Made by a program: the position numbers and the translations under genes
Assembly (NCBI GenBank): GCA_947037025.1
Contig: CAMQSU010000001.1
Location: 1 to 64,000 of the forward strand
DNA length: 64,000 nt
From: an uncultured Clostridia bacterium
GTDB lineage: Bacteria > Bacillota > Clostridia > Christensenellales > UBA3700
Direction: 5' to 3'
Shown: piece by piece, positions 43,634 to 52,091 of the stretch
How the letters are laid out: every line of letters starts with the position of its first letter
Position numbering within the stretch: position 1 is the stretch's first letter
The notes under the pieces: generated by a model
Told to the model about the DNA's origin: nothing
Database searches by the model: none
Seen by the model: the letters and a program-made list of their open reading frames with translations, nothing else

Positions 43634-44985
43634 TGAACTTAACGAGCGAGCTTGCAGAATTATCTAATATTTTCGCACCGCTAACACCGCTTTATCTAGT
43701 AGGAGGAGCGGTGCGAAATTCGTTATTGGGACTACCGATTAGCGATTATGATATTGCTGGAGCTGCAACAACGGAGCAAGTGCAAAGTATACTTGAGGGA
43801 AGCGAATTCACAATAAACGCAACATTCCCAAGAACAGGCACATTGCTAATTGATGGCAAGTTAGACAAATACGAGTACACTACATTTAGAGCGGACAGTT
43901 ACCCAATCAATAGCGGCGGACACACACCGGCGGAGGTTGTTTTTACAACAGATATAGCAGTAGATTGCACAAGGCGAGATTTCACTTGCAATGCACTCTA
44001 TTATGACATTTCTAGTGGTGAGATAATCGACCTTGTCGGCGGAGTTGCGGATATTGAGCGAAAAATAATACGCACCGTCAAGAGCGGAGATATAACACTC
44101 AGTGAGGATGCGTTAAGACTTATGCGACTTGTAAGGTTCAGCGTGCAGTTAGGGTTTACCCCTGATGCGGAAACAATCAAAAGTGCGAAAAAGCACTCAT
44201 CAGGATTAGCGGATATATCTAAAGAGCGAATCCATGATGAGCTGCTAGCGATTTTATTTGCACCGGAAAGATACAATGCAGTGCGGACTGATGGCAGCGA
44301 AGTTAAGGCGAGTGATGGCATAAGAATGCTAACAGATATCGGAGCAATGAAATATATCATACCAGAGCTATGTGACGGAATCGGCATGGAGCAAAATGAT
44401 AAATACCATAAATATGATGTATATAATCATATAATGCACACGGTAGATAATTGCCCGCAAAGGTTGCGGCTAGCCGGTTTATTCCATGACATAGCCAAGC
44501 CTATACAAGTCAAATTGACTGGCAAAATGTATGGTCATGATAAGGTGGGGGAAAGCATGACGCGACAAATCATGAAGCGTTTAAAGTTTTCCACAGCGGA
44601 GATAGACCACACAGCTATGCTAGTATCAATACATATGTTTAATTTAGAAAACAATGTAAAAGACAGCACGCTCAGAATGTTTATCGCAAACAATTACAAT
44701 TATGTTCACGATTATATGCAGCTTAGGATAGCAGATTGCAAAGCCTCTAAAAGGCAGCAGATTGACAGCGAAGCAATAGCTAGAACAACGCAAATGCTAG
44801 CGGACATGATTAAAAGGGATTTGCCGATAACAATAACGCAAATGGATATTAATGGCAATGACATAATGCAGGCAGGGTACAAAGGAATGGAAGTCGGGCA
44901 ATTATTACAGCGATTAAGAGATGAGCAAATAAGTCAAGGCAAAAAGTACACAAGAGAGCAATTAATTAATAATATTAGGAGGTAA
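43633..44985 (+). CDS. cca: CCA-adding tRNA nucleotidyltransferase / poly(A) polymerase family with HD domain
   Basis: 450 residues. The nucleotidyltransferase head has 'LVGGAVRNSLLGLPISDYDIA' with the metal-binding DxD; the usual GGxVRD reads GGAVRN. 'CTRRDFTCNALYYD' and 'EDALRLMRLVRFSVQLGF' select nucleotides, and 'SKERIHDELLAILF' is the ERxxxE-type motif. An HD domain follows ('LAGLFHDIAKPIQ', 'TAMLVSIHM'). It adds or repairs the CCA end of tRNAs. The ATG overlaps the hpt stop. Confidence 0.94.
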   Translation: MNLTSELAELSNIFAPLTPLYLVGGAVRNSLLGLPISDYDIAGAATTEQVQSILEGSEFTINATFPRTGTLLIDGKLDKYEYTTFRADSYPINSGGHTPAEVVFTTDIAVDCTRRDFTCNALYYDISSGEIIDLVGGVADIERKIIRTVKSGDITLSEDALRLMRLVRFSVQLGFTPDAETIKSAKKHSSGLADISKERIHDELLAILFAPERYNAVRTDGSEVKASDGIRMLTDIGAMKYIIPELCDGIGMEQNDKYHKYDVYNHIMHTVDNCPQRLRLAGLFHDIAKPIQVKLTGKMYGHDKVGESMTRQIMKRLKFSTAEIDHTAMLVSIHMFNLENNVKDSTLRMFIANNYNYVHDYMQLRIADCKASKRQQIDSEAIARTTQMLADMIKRDLPITITQMDINGNDIMQAGYKGMEVGQLLQRLRDEQISQGKKYTREQLINNIRR

Positions 44986-44991
44986 GTATTT

Positions 44992-46449
44992 ATGGAAATA
45001 GTAATGATAGTAATCGGTGCGATAGCCGTAATAATGCTTGCTGTCGTAATAATAATGATGATAAAGCAGCAAAAAGCAAGAAAAGGCGGACTAGTAAATT
45101 CGGCAATAACGGAAGATGGCAACCCAGCTTTCAGCGTAGCACAGGAAGATTTTTTAAACACTCAGCAAGAAGGAGTGGTAGAGGTCATAAAAGGCTACAT
45201 TAAAGAGGAAAGCGGAAGGACGCAAGACGGAATTAATCGTCAGTTATCAATCAATAATGACAATGTATTCAGAAGCATAACAAGTGGACAGGATGGACTA
45301 ACAAAAAGTGTGGAAAGCTTTAACAAAGTACAAAGCACATCATTTATATCACTAGAGAGCAAACTAATGGAGCACATTTCAGCAATGCGAAAGGAAGTTG
45401 GCGCAAGCTTAACTAACCAAAGTGACAGAAATGTTCGTGATAATAATGATTTAAGAGAGCTATTAGATTCAAGACTACACAAAATGCAAAAAGAAGTGGG
45501 CGAAAACTTAACGGATATCCGTTCAGCAAATGACAAAAAACTAGACCAAATGCGAGAGATGGTAGATGACAAATTACAAGACACGCTAAACAAGCGAATT
45601 GACGAGTCATTCAAAATGATAAGTGAACAGCTAAGTGCGGTGCATAAGGGACTGGGAGAAATGTCAAGTTTGACGGACGGCGTCCACAACCTAAACAAAG
45701 TAATGAGCAATATCAAGACTAGAGGAATCTGGGGTGAAGTTGCGCTAGACAATTTACTAGAGCAAGTTTTAACTCCAGAGCAATATGGCAGACAAGTAAA
45801 TATCGAGGGACGAGAAGCTGTTGATTTTGCAATCTACCTACCGGGCACGGACAAAGATGAGCGAGTAATATTGCCGATTGATGTTAAGTTCCCGCTAAGC
45901 GATTATGAAAGGCTTATCGAAGCAAGCGAAAATTTTGATAAAGATGCGGTGTTAGCATCAAGAAAAGCACTAATAAACAGAATCAAATTGGAAGCGAAAG
46001 ATATAAGCACAAAGTACATCAATGTACCTAAAACAACTAATTTTGCGATAATGTACCTACCGACTGAAGGCTTATTTGCGGAAGTGGTGCGAGAGATAGG
46101 ATTGCTTGAGGAGTTGCAAAGCCAGTACAAAATAGTACTGAGCGGGCCAACAACAATATCAGCGCTACTAAACAGCTTGCAAATAGGATTCAGAACATTA
46201 CAAATTCAAGAAAAATCAGCAGATGTATGGAAGGCACTTAACAAATTCAAAACAGAGTTTTCTAAGTTCACGGTATCACTTGATAAAGTCGGAAAGCAGG
46301 TAAATACTGTTGCAGTAACGGTTGAGGACAGCATAAGAAAGACAAAACGAATACAAAAAGTATTAAATAATATAAGCGAAATAAGCCATGAAGAGATGAG
46401 CATAGACTTGATAGGAGGTATAGCAAGCGATGAAATTAATGACGACTGA
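44992..46449 (+). CDS. rmuC: RmuC-family DNA recombination protein
   Basis: 485 residues. One N-terminal membrane anchor (about 3-24), then a long coiled-coil region (about 60-220), then the RmuC nuclease-like domain. The latter shows 'TRGIWGEVALDNLLEQVL', 'DFAIYLPG' and 'VILPIDVKFPLSDYERL', with the PD-(D/E)xK-type Asp and Lys. Homologues limit DNA inversions and rearrangements. AGGAGG precedes the start, seven nt after cca. It overlaps the next gene by 20 nt. Confidence 0.93.
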   Translation: MEIVMIVIGAIAVIMLAVVIIMMIKQQKARKGGLVNSAITEDGNPAFSVAQEDFLNTQQEGVVEVIKGYIKEESGRTQDGINRQLSINNDNVFRSITSGQDGLTKSVESFNKVQSTSFISLESKLMEHISAMRKEVGASLTNQSDRNVRDNNDLRELLDSRLHKMQKEVGENLTDIRSANDKKLDQMREMVDDKLQDTLNKRIDESFKMISEQLSAVHKGLGEMSSLTDGVHNLNKVMSNIKTRGIWGEVALDNLLEQVLTPEQYGRQVNIEGREAVDFAIYLPGTDKDERVILPIDVKFPLSDYERLIEASENFDKDAVLASRKALINRIKLEAKDISTKYINVPKTTNFAIMYLPTEGLFAEVVREIGLLEELQSQYKIVLSGPTTISALLNSLQIGFRTLQIQEKSADVWKALNKFKTEFSKFTVSLDKVGKQVNTVAVTVEDSIRKTKRIQKVLNNISEISHEEMSIDLIGGIASDEINDD

Positions 46450-47248
46450 TATGCATATACATACTACACACAGTGACGGGTCTATGAGTGTCGGCGAGGT
46501 AATGGATATAGCAAAACATAAAGGGCTTGATAGCATAGCAATCACCGACCACGACATAGTAAGCGGAGTTGATGAGGCGATGGCATACGGCAAAAAAATC
46601 GGCATGAAAGTGTTGAGCGGAATAGAAATATCTAGTTACGGCGTAACATCGGTGCATATTTTAGGATATGGCATTGACCACAAAAATGAGGAGTTGCAAA
46701 TAGTACTAGATGACCTTTTAGTCAAGCGAAAAGAGCGAGCAATAGAAATGATAGCAAGGCTTGCAAAATACAAGGTTTATGTAGATATAAACAGCTTGCC
46801 GAGCATAAATATCGGCAGAGGGCATATTGCAAGAGAGCTTGTAAAAAGCGGATATGTGAGCACAATGCAAGAGGCGTTTGAAAGGTATTTAGGCGAGCAT
46901 AAACTTGCTTATATCCCATCAAACCGCATAACGCCACTCAAGGCAGTGCAGCTGATAGATAGTATTGGCGGCGAGTCAGTAATAGCGCACCCAATGCAGT
47001 TATATCACGCAAAAAGGCTAGAGTTATTAATTGAAGGATTATTACCACACGGCTTAGGCGGATTAGAAGTATATTATGCAACGCATTCAGCAAAAGATAT
47101 CGAGATATTGACAGCCCTATGCAAAAAGTACAATTTATTCATGACAGGCGGAAGCGATTTTCACGGAAGCAGCAAGAGCGGACACCTTAACATGATAGGC
47201 GGAACGGCTTGCATAATGCCGGAAGAATTACAGCCATTTGTAAAATAA
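46430..47248 (+). CDS. PHP-domain phosphoesterase (RNase AM/YciV-like)
   Basis: 272 residues. Metal-binding PHP motifs are 'DMHIHTTHSDG', 'AITDHDIV', 'IEISSYG', 'VIAHPMQ' and 'GGSDFHG'. This subfamily includes 5'-3' exoribonucleases (RNase AM) and 3',5'-nucleotide phosphatases; which applies here is not decided. GGAGG lies in the end of rmuC, 11 nt upstream, so translation is coupled. Confidence 0.92.
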   Translation: MKLMTTDMHIHTTHSDGSMSVGEVMDIAKHKGLDSIAITDHDIVSGVDEAMAYGKKIGMKVLSGIEISSYGVTSVHILGYGIDHKNEELQIVLDDLLVKRKERAIEMIARLAKYKVYVDINSLPSINIGRGHIARELVKSGYVSTMQEAFERYLGEHKLAYIPSNRITPLKAVQLIDSIGGESVIAHPMQLYHAKRLELLIEGLLPHGLGGLEVYYATHSAKDIEILTALCKKYNLFMTGGSDFHGSSKSGHLNMIGGTACIMPEELQPFVK

Positions 47249-47366
47249 AATGATAAACTAAAAGCATAACGCTAAAAGTCAATATAAATGCAAAGCAAAA
47301 ATAATTGGAAAAACAAGTAGATATATTATATAGATATAATAAATACACATATTGGAGAGAGGAAAA

Positions 47367-48824
47367 ATGTCAAAGAAGAATAACGCACAATTCGTGCAAG
47401 AGATAGCAGATATTAAAGAAGATTTCCCACAATGGTACACGGATGTCGTGATAAAGACAGAGCTAGTTGATTACGGTCCAGTAAAGGGAAGTATGGTAAT
47501 CAGACCATACGGCTACGGAATTTGGGAGAATATCCAAAGCGCGCTTGATAAAAGAATCAAGGAAACAGGGCATAAAAACGCATATTTCCCTATGCTTATA
47601 CCATATAGTTTCCTAACAAGAGAGAAAAACCATATTGAGGGATTCGCACCAGAAGTAGCGCTAGTTACGCATTACGGAGAGGAGGAGCTAGCGGAGAAAT
47701 TAGTCGTTAGACCTACAAGCGAAACTATAATATGTGAAATGTATAAAAAGTGGATAAAGAGTTATCGTGACTTGCCAGTACTAATAAATCAGTGGGCAAA
47801 CGTATTCCGTTGCGAAAAAACAACAAGACCATTTTTAAGAACAAGCGAGTTTTTATGGCAGGAAGGCCACACTTTGCACGCATCGCATGAGGAAGCATTA
47901 GGCGAAACTCTAAAGATGTTAGGCGTGTATGAGGAGTTCATGAAAAACGTACTTGCAGTGCCAGTACTTACAGGTCGCAAGACAGATAAGGAAAAGTTTG
48001 CAGGAGCGAATGCGACATACAGCATGGAAGCTATGATGCTAGACGGCAAAAGTTTACAAGCAGGTACTTCTCATGATTTAGGCACTAACTTTGCAAAAGG
48101 TTTCGAGATTAAGTACCTTGATAAAGATGGCGAACACAAGATGCCATTCCAAACAAGTTGGGGTGTATCAACAAGGCTAATCGGTGCATTAATCATGGCA
48201 CATGGTGATCAGCGCGGGCTTGCATTACCTCCAAGAGTTGCACCAATTCAAGCAATAGTAATCCCTATCGCATCACATAAAGAAGGCGTTATTGATAAAG
48301 CTGATGAGTTATACAATGAGCTAATGAGTGCAGGTATCAGAGCAGATAGAGATTATACAGACAATTCTCCAGGTTGGAAGTTCAACGAGTGGGAGATGAA
48401 AGGTGTACCTCTAAGAGTCGAGCAAGGGCCAAGGGATATTGAAGGCGGAGTCGTTCAAATTTTCCGTCGTGATACTTGCGAAAAGATGGAAGTATCAAGA
48501 GAAAACATTGCAGCAACTGTTGCAAGCTTGCTTGATGAAGTGCATGAAAACATGTATAATAAAGCGAAAAATTTCCTGGAAACTCATATCGAAATTGCAG
48601 CAACATTAGATGAGATGAAAGCAAGCCTTGACAACCAATGTTTTGTTAAAACAATGTGGTGTGGAGATGCAGAATGCGAGCTAAAAATAAAAGAGCTTTA
48701 CCAAGCATCATCAAGAGTAATGCCATTTGACCAAACTCCAGTTGGCACAAAATGCATCGTTTGCGGCAAAGAGCATACAAGCGAAAAACCATTAAAAACT
48801 ATCTACTTTGCAAGAGCATATTAA
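47367..48824 (+). CDS. proS: prolyl-tRNA synthetase, archaeal/eukaryotic-like short type
   Basis: 485 residues from the ATG at 47367 (GGAGAGAGG upstream; an in-frame TTG at 47352 overlaps that site). Class II motifs: 'KGSMVIRPYGYGIWENIQ', motif 2 'VFRCEKTTRPFLRTSEFLWQEGHT', and motif 3 'GDQRGLALPPRVAPIQ'. The bacterial editing insertion is absent, and a C-terminal Cys-containing domain is present ('CIVCGKEH'). This places it in the archaeal/eukaryotic-like class found in some Clostridia. It charges tRNA-Pro. Confidence 0.96.
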   Translation: MSKKNNAQFVQEIADIKEDFPQWYTDVVIKTELVDYGPVKGSMVIRPYGYGIWENIQSALDKRIKETGHKNAYFPMLIPYSFLTREKNHIEGFAPEVALVTHYGEEELAEKLVVRPTSETIICEMYKKWIKSYRDLPVLINQWANVFRCEKTTRPFLRTSEFLWQEGHTLHASHEEALGETLKMLGVYEEFMKNVLAVPVLTGRKTDKEKFAGANATYSMEAMMLDGKSLQAGTSHDLGTNFAKGFEIKYLDKDGEHKMPFQTSWGVSTRLIGALIMAHGDQRGLALPPRVAPIQAIVIPIASHKEGVIDKADELYNELMSAGIRADRDYTDNSPGWKFNEWEMKGVPLRVEQGPRDIEGGVVQIFRRDTCEKMEVSRENIAATVASLLDEVHENMYNKAKNFLETHIEIAATLDEMKASLDNQCFVKTMWCGDAECELKIKELYQASSRVMPFDQTPVGTKCIVCGKEHTSEKPLKTIYFARAY

Positions 48825-48921
48825 TAGTAAAAAAATAAACAAAAAAGCAATCATTTTTTTTCTGTAAAAAGTGAAAATTATATTGCAAAAAATAAATCAT
48901 ATATTGATCAAAAAGCATAAT

Positions 48922-48957
48922 AAAAAGGACACCGTTTGGTGTCCTTTTTTTTGTATT
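48922..48957. terminator. bidirectional terminator, left copy
   Basis: AAAAAGGACACC (48922-48933) pairs with GGTGTCCTTTTT (48938-48949), loop GTTT, T8 tail. It serves proS and, on the other strand, the XRE genes. The hairpin and about 12 flanking bases recur at 50050-50085 almost without change. Confidence 0.85.
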
Positions 48958-48969
48958 ATAAATAATAAA

Positions 48970-49242
48970 TTATACCTCTTTAATCAATGTTTTTATATTG
49001 TTTAATATTTCATGATAAGTATCTGCGACTTTTTTGTTTTCGTAATTTTCGTCTACTCTACCAACTAAATAATCTAGCGATACGTTGAAGTGTTCTGCTA
49101 ATGCAATAAGGATAACCATGTCAGGATTAGAAATTCCATTTTCATAATTTGACACAGATTGTTGATTAACGCCAATTGCAGTTGCTAGGTCGGATTGTTT
49201 CATCCCGATTAACTCGCGAAGATATTTTATTCTATTGTTCAT
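48970..49242 (-). CDS. XRE-family transcriptional regulator, copy 1
   Basis: 90 residues. The N-terminal Cro/CI-type helix-turn-helix is 'MKQSDLATAIGVNQQSVSNY' and continues 'NGISNPDMVILIALAEHFNVS', followed by a short C-terminal helix. It is a tandem paralogue of the gene at 49294 (unit length 324 bp). The C-terminal half is identical to copy 2, while the recognition helix reads VNQQSVSNY instead of IDQRTISRY. Such proteins repress mobile-element or toxin genes. The upstream GGGGGC is a poor ribosome binding site compared with copy 2. Confidence 0.9.
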   Translation of the reverse strand: MNNRIKYLRELIGMKQSDLATAIGVNQQSVSNYENGISNPDMVILIALAEHFNVSLDYLVGRVDENYENKKVADTYHEILNNIKTLIKEV

Positions 49243-49293
49243 AATGCCCCCGCGAATAAAAATATTTTAACACATTTTTTGATAAATAATAAA

Positions 49294-49566
49294 TTATACA
49301 TCTTTAATTAATGTTTTTATTTTGTTTAATATTTCATGATAAGTATCTGCGACTTTTTTGTTTTCGTAATTTTCGTCTACTCTACCAACTAAATAATCTA
49401 GCGATACGTTGAAGTGTTCTGCTAATGCAATAAGGATAACCATGTCAGGGTTAGAAATTCCATTTTCATATCTTGAAATAGTTCTTTGGTCTATACCAAT
49501 TGCAGTAGCTAGTTCAGATTGTTTCATCCCGCTTAACTCGCGAAGATATTTTATTCTGTTGTTCAT
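49294..49566 (-). CDS. XRE-family transcriptional regulator, copy 2
   Basis: 90 residues, a paralogue of the 48970 gene. The helix-turn-helix is 'MKQSELATAIGIDQRTISRY'. The start at 49566 has GGAGGT upstream, and a promoter is readable on the minus strand: TTATCA (49616-49611), 17 nt, TATAAT (49593-49588). It is divergent from the small gene at 49767, and the shared intergenic region carries three copies of a 9-bp motif that may be its operator. Confidence 0.9.
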   Translation of the reverse strand: MNNRIKYLRELSGMKQSELATAIGIDQRTISRYENGISNPDMVILIALAEHFNVSLDYLVGRVDENYENKKVADTYHEILNKIKTLIKDV

Positions 49567-49634
49567 AATACCTCCGTGAATAAAATTATTATAACATATT
49601 TTTTAATAAATGATAAGATTTCATATATAATAAG

Positions 49635-49716
49635 TTGACATACTCATATTTTGTTGCTATACTTAATATATAAGGTAATTATCAACAAAATATCGCTAAA
49701 TATACGCATATTTTGT
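49635..49716 (+). promoter_or_regulatory. near-perfect promoter with a three-copy ATATTTTGT operator array
   Basis: TTGACA (49635-49640), 17 nt, TATACT (49658-49663). ATATTTTGT occurs at 49646-49654 (inside the spacer), inverted at 49685-49693, and direct at 49708-49716. Copies one and three share further context (TACnCATATTTTGT). A repressor bound here would block the promoter of the 49767 gene. Confidence 0.6.
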
Positions 49717-49766
49717 ATTGGTATATTTCTATATCTAGTAGTAATATGATTTAAGGAGTACTATTT

Positions 49767-50051
49767 ATGAAATCAAAAGCAATGCACAAGTTAATAATTC
49801 AAGAATTATATTACGGAAATTTCACCTTAGACTCTATAGAAATAAGCGCAGCGCAAACGAGATTAGTAGAAAAAATATTACACTTGAAAAAAAGATTAGA
49901 AGAAAAGTTAGATAAAAAGTCGATAAGATTACTTGCGGATTTTGTTGATGCTGTTGTTGATTTGAATAAAGAAAAGTCAAATATCGCATACAATGCAGGG
50001 TTATCAAAAGGATTAGACATTGCAAAACAAAACGATAAAAAGCATAAATAA
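49767..50051 (+). CDS. small DUF6809-like protein
   Basis: 94 residues. 'IQELYYGNF' near the start, a central helical pair ('KKRLEEKLDKKSIRLLADF') and 'SNIAYNAGLSKGLDIA' resemble the small DUF6809-type proteins common in Clostridia next to XRE regulators. This comes from memory of the pattern and was not searched. The function is unknown. AAGGAG precedes the ATG. A terminator begins at its stop codon. It is divergent from the XRE pair and probably under their control. Confidence 0.75.
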   Translation: MKSKAMHKLIIQELYYGNFTLDSIEISAAQTRLVEKILHLKKRLEEKLDKKSIRLLADFVDAVVDLNKEKSNIAYNAGLSKGLDIAKQNDKKHK

Positions 50052-50085
50052 AAGGACACCGTTTGGTGTCCTTTTTTTTGTATTA
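50050..50085. terminator. bidirectional terminator, right copy
   Basis: AAAAGGACACC (50050-50060) pairs with GGTGTCCTTTT (50065-50075), T8 tail. It overlaps the stop codon at 50049-50051. It is nearly identical to the copy at 48922-48957. Confidence 0.85.
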
Positions 50086-50104
50086 AAATTAATATTTTTT
50101 TCAA

Positions 50105-51961
50105 TTATTCATTAAGTAATTTTTCAAGATGTTTCTGCGTTTTATCAGGCTCATAAGTATCAACTTTTATTGTTAAAATATCACCTTCAAAAAGCAGAGT
50201 ATCAGATGCTGGTATTATTATAGAATTTTGTCTACTAATACTCTCTACAGTACATCTAGGCGGCCATAATATATCTCTTATAGTCTTTTTATCTGTAAAT
50301 GACTTGCTAGCGATAGTTACATCAAATACTATTAATTCATGTTTTTTATCTTTATATTCTGCTAGTAAATTATTTTCTAAAAGTGCATCATATAGTGCAG
50401 GACTTTTAAATAATTCTGCGATAGTATATGCGATAATAACTGTAAAACCTGTATACATAAAACTATGTAGATCCCCAGTCACTTCTAGCACTAAAATAAT
50501 TGCAGTTATAGGAGTTTTTACACAAGCTCCAAATAAAGCTGACATGCTAATTATAACAATTATATTATATAGTTCAGGGTCAAGTCCAGCTAGCAAAAAT
50601 AATTCTCCAAATAATGCACCGACTAGAGCGCCGAGTGATAATATGGGGGTAAACAATCCGCCCGTTGCGCCACTATTAAATGAAAACATTATAAGCCCAA
50701 GTTTGATGACAAACAAACTCAGTAGAGCGTCCCACGCAAATTCACGAGCGCCAACACTAATTATTAATTCGTGACCACCGCCAAGAGTTACAGGCCATGC
50801 AAGACCGACAGAGGCACACACCAAAAATGCGAATACCAACTTTGCCCACTCAGGGATTTTTAAAAGTTTATTTATTTTTTTTTCAGAGTGCATTATAATC
50901 CAGTTAAATCCAACAGCAAGAAGACCGATAGCAATGCCCAAAATAACAAGCATCCAAATATTTGACATTGCAAATGACGCTGTGCCGCTATCAAAGCCAA
51001 ACATAAATTCCGCCCCGCCCCAAAGGGAAGCAAGTAATCTAGATACTATTGTACCAGTAATTATAGAGCAGCTAGCACTTATCATAATCATAGGAGTAGT
51101 TCTTCTATGAACTTCTTCAACGATAAAAATTATACCGGTAAGCGGTGCATTAAACGCAACTGCAAGACCAGTTCCGGCACCGGCGGACATTATGTAAGAT
51201 GACCACGCCATGCGGCACTTCAGCAGTTCGCTTATTCCTTGAGCGGAAGTTGCACCAATCTGAATAGAAGGGCCTCCAGAACCAAGAGACAAACCACCAA
51301 AGTAAGATAATATTGATGATGATAAAGTAGTTAGCAACACACGCAACCACCTAAAAGTTAAAAGACCACGAAGCACACCCACTGTTTTAGGTACGCCACT
51401 ACCACGACCGTCCGGAGTGTGAGTGAGTAGAGCATGAGCAAGTAAAGCTAGAATTACCACTACAAATAATAGCAGCGGAACGTAAGCAGGATTTGCTCTA
51501 ACTAGCGTGTAAATCCCGACTGACCAGTGAGAAAGCAGTGATGCAAATTTATTATAAGCCCCCACAAGCAGCCCTGTCACAATACCGACAATAACACTAT
51601 ACAGAATAACAGGGATAAGCACATTTTTAAAATAACCTAAATGGTTTGTATCTTTACCTGTAATTTTAGATTTAACTTGCCTAAACTTATTTATTATGCA
51701 ACTTTTGCCCATGTCAAGGTTGGTATTACTAATACCCTCGCCTAAATTATGTAAAACAATATCGGATGTATTATCAACAAGTTCATCAGGCTGATTATAT
51801 CCGGCAATTTCATCAGTCAGATTGTCATTATCAACAAGTTGATCAGGCTGATTATCATCATCGATAATTTTGTCATGACAAATACCGCTAGTGATATCAC
51901 TAGCAGAAAATTCATTCACAATTTCAGTATCAACTGACTTTTTTTCATCTTGTTTATTCAT
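50105..51961 (-). CDS. CLC-type chloride channel/transporter with C-terminal TrkA_C domain, gating Glu replaced by Gly
   Basis: 618 residues. An acidic N-terminal extension (1 to about 108) with a repeated 'NQPDxLVDN' is followed by the CLC membrane domain. Selectivity motifs are 'GRGSGVP' (185-191), then GSGGP (227-231) where GREGP is normal, 'FIVEEV' (E282/E283) and the late pore Tyr in 'KSPALYDALL'. The gating glutamate position is Gly229 (codon 51275-51277, read on the minus strand). A TrkA_C-like domain ends the protein. Loss of this glutamate in CLC exchangers uncouples Cl- from H+, so a passive channel is likely (inference). Confidence 0.93.
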   Translation of the reverse strand: MNKQDEKKSVDTEIVNEFSASDITSGICHDKIIDDDNQPDQLVDNDNLTDEIAGYNQPDELVDNTSDIVLHNLGEGISNTNLDMGKSCIINKFRQVKSKITGKDTNHLGYFKNVLIPVILYSVIVGIVTGLLVGAYNKFASLLSHWSVGIYTLVRANPAYVPLLLFVVVILALLAHALLTHTPDGRGSGVPKTVGVLRGLLTFRWLRVLLTTLSSSILSYFGGLSLGSGGPSIQIGATSAQGISELLKCRMAWSSYIMSAGAGTGLAVAFNAPLTGIIFIVEEVHRRTTPMIMISASCSIITGTIVSRLLASLWGGAEFMFGFDSGTASFAMSNIWMLVILGIAIGLLAVGFNWIIMHSEKKINKLLKIPEWAKLVFAFLVCASVGLAWPVTLGGGHELIISVGAREFAWDALLSLFVIKLGLIMFSFNSGATGGLFTPILSLGALVGALFGELFLLAGLDPELYNIIVIISMSALFGACVKTPITAIILVLEVTGDLHSFMYTGFTVIIAYTIAELFKSPALYDALLENNLLAEYKDKKHELIVFDVTIASKSFTDKKTIRDILWPPRCTVESISRQNSIIIPASDTLLFEGDILTIKVDTYEPDKTQKHLEKLLNE

Positions 51962-52091
51962 ATGTATGTAGTTTACCTTTTATTTAAATGAATGTCAATA
52001 TATATTAATAAACTTTTTAACTAAAGTGATAACATTTTGATAGTTTCATACATATATTGTAAGTATAAATACATAATATGGAGGGAATAGT

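Larger units (their letters stand above)
48970..49617 (-). repeat. 324-bp tandem duplication containing the two XRE genes
   Basis: The unit starting near 48961 repeats at an offset of 324 bp. About 125 bp of the C-terminal coding part is identical between copies, and changes cluster around 49144-49170 and 49468-49494, the recognition-helix codons. Confidence 0.8.

Noticed and set aside
47249-47366. T-box leader before proS (and similarly before cysE-cysS and gltX)
   Set aside because: No T-box sequence (TGGNACCGCG-type) or large leader hairpins followed by a terminator are present in these gaps.
48970-50051. Toxin-antitoxin system
   Set aside because: The XRE genes could be antitoxins, but the DUF6809-like partner is divergent rather than co-transcribed and shows no toxin motif.
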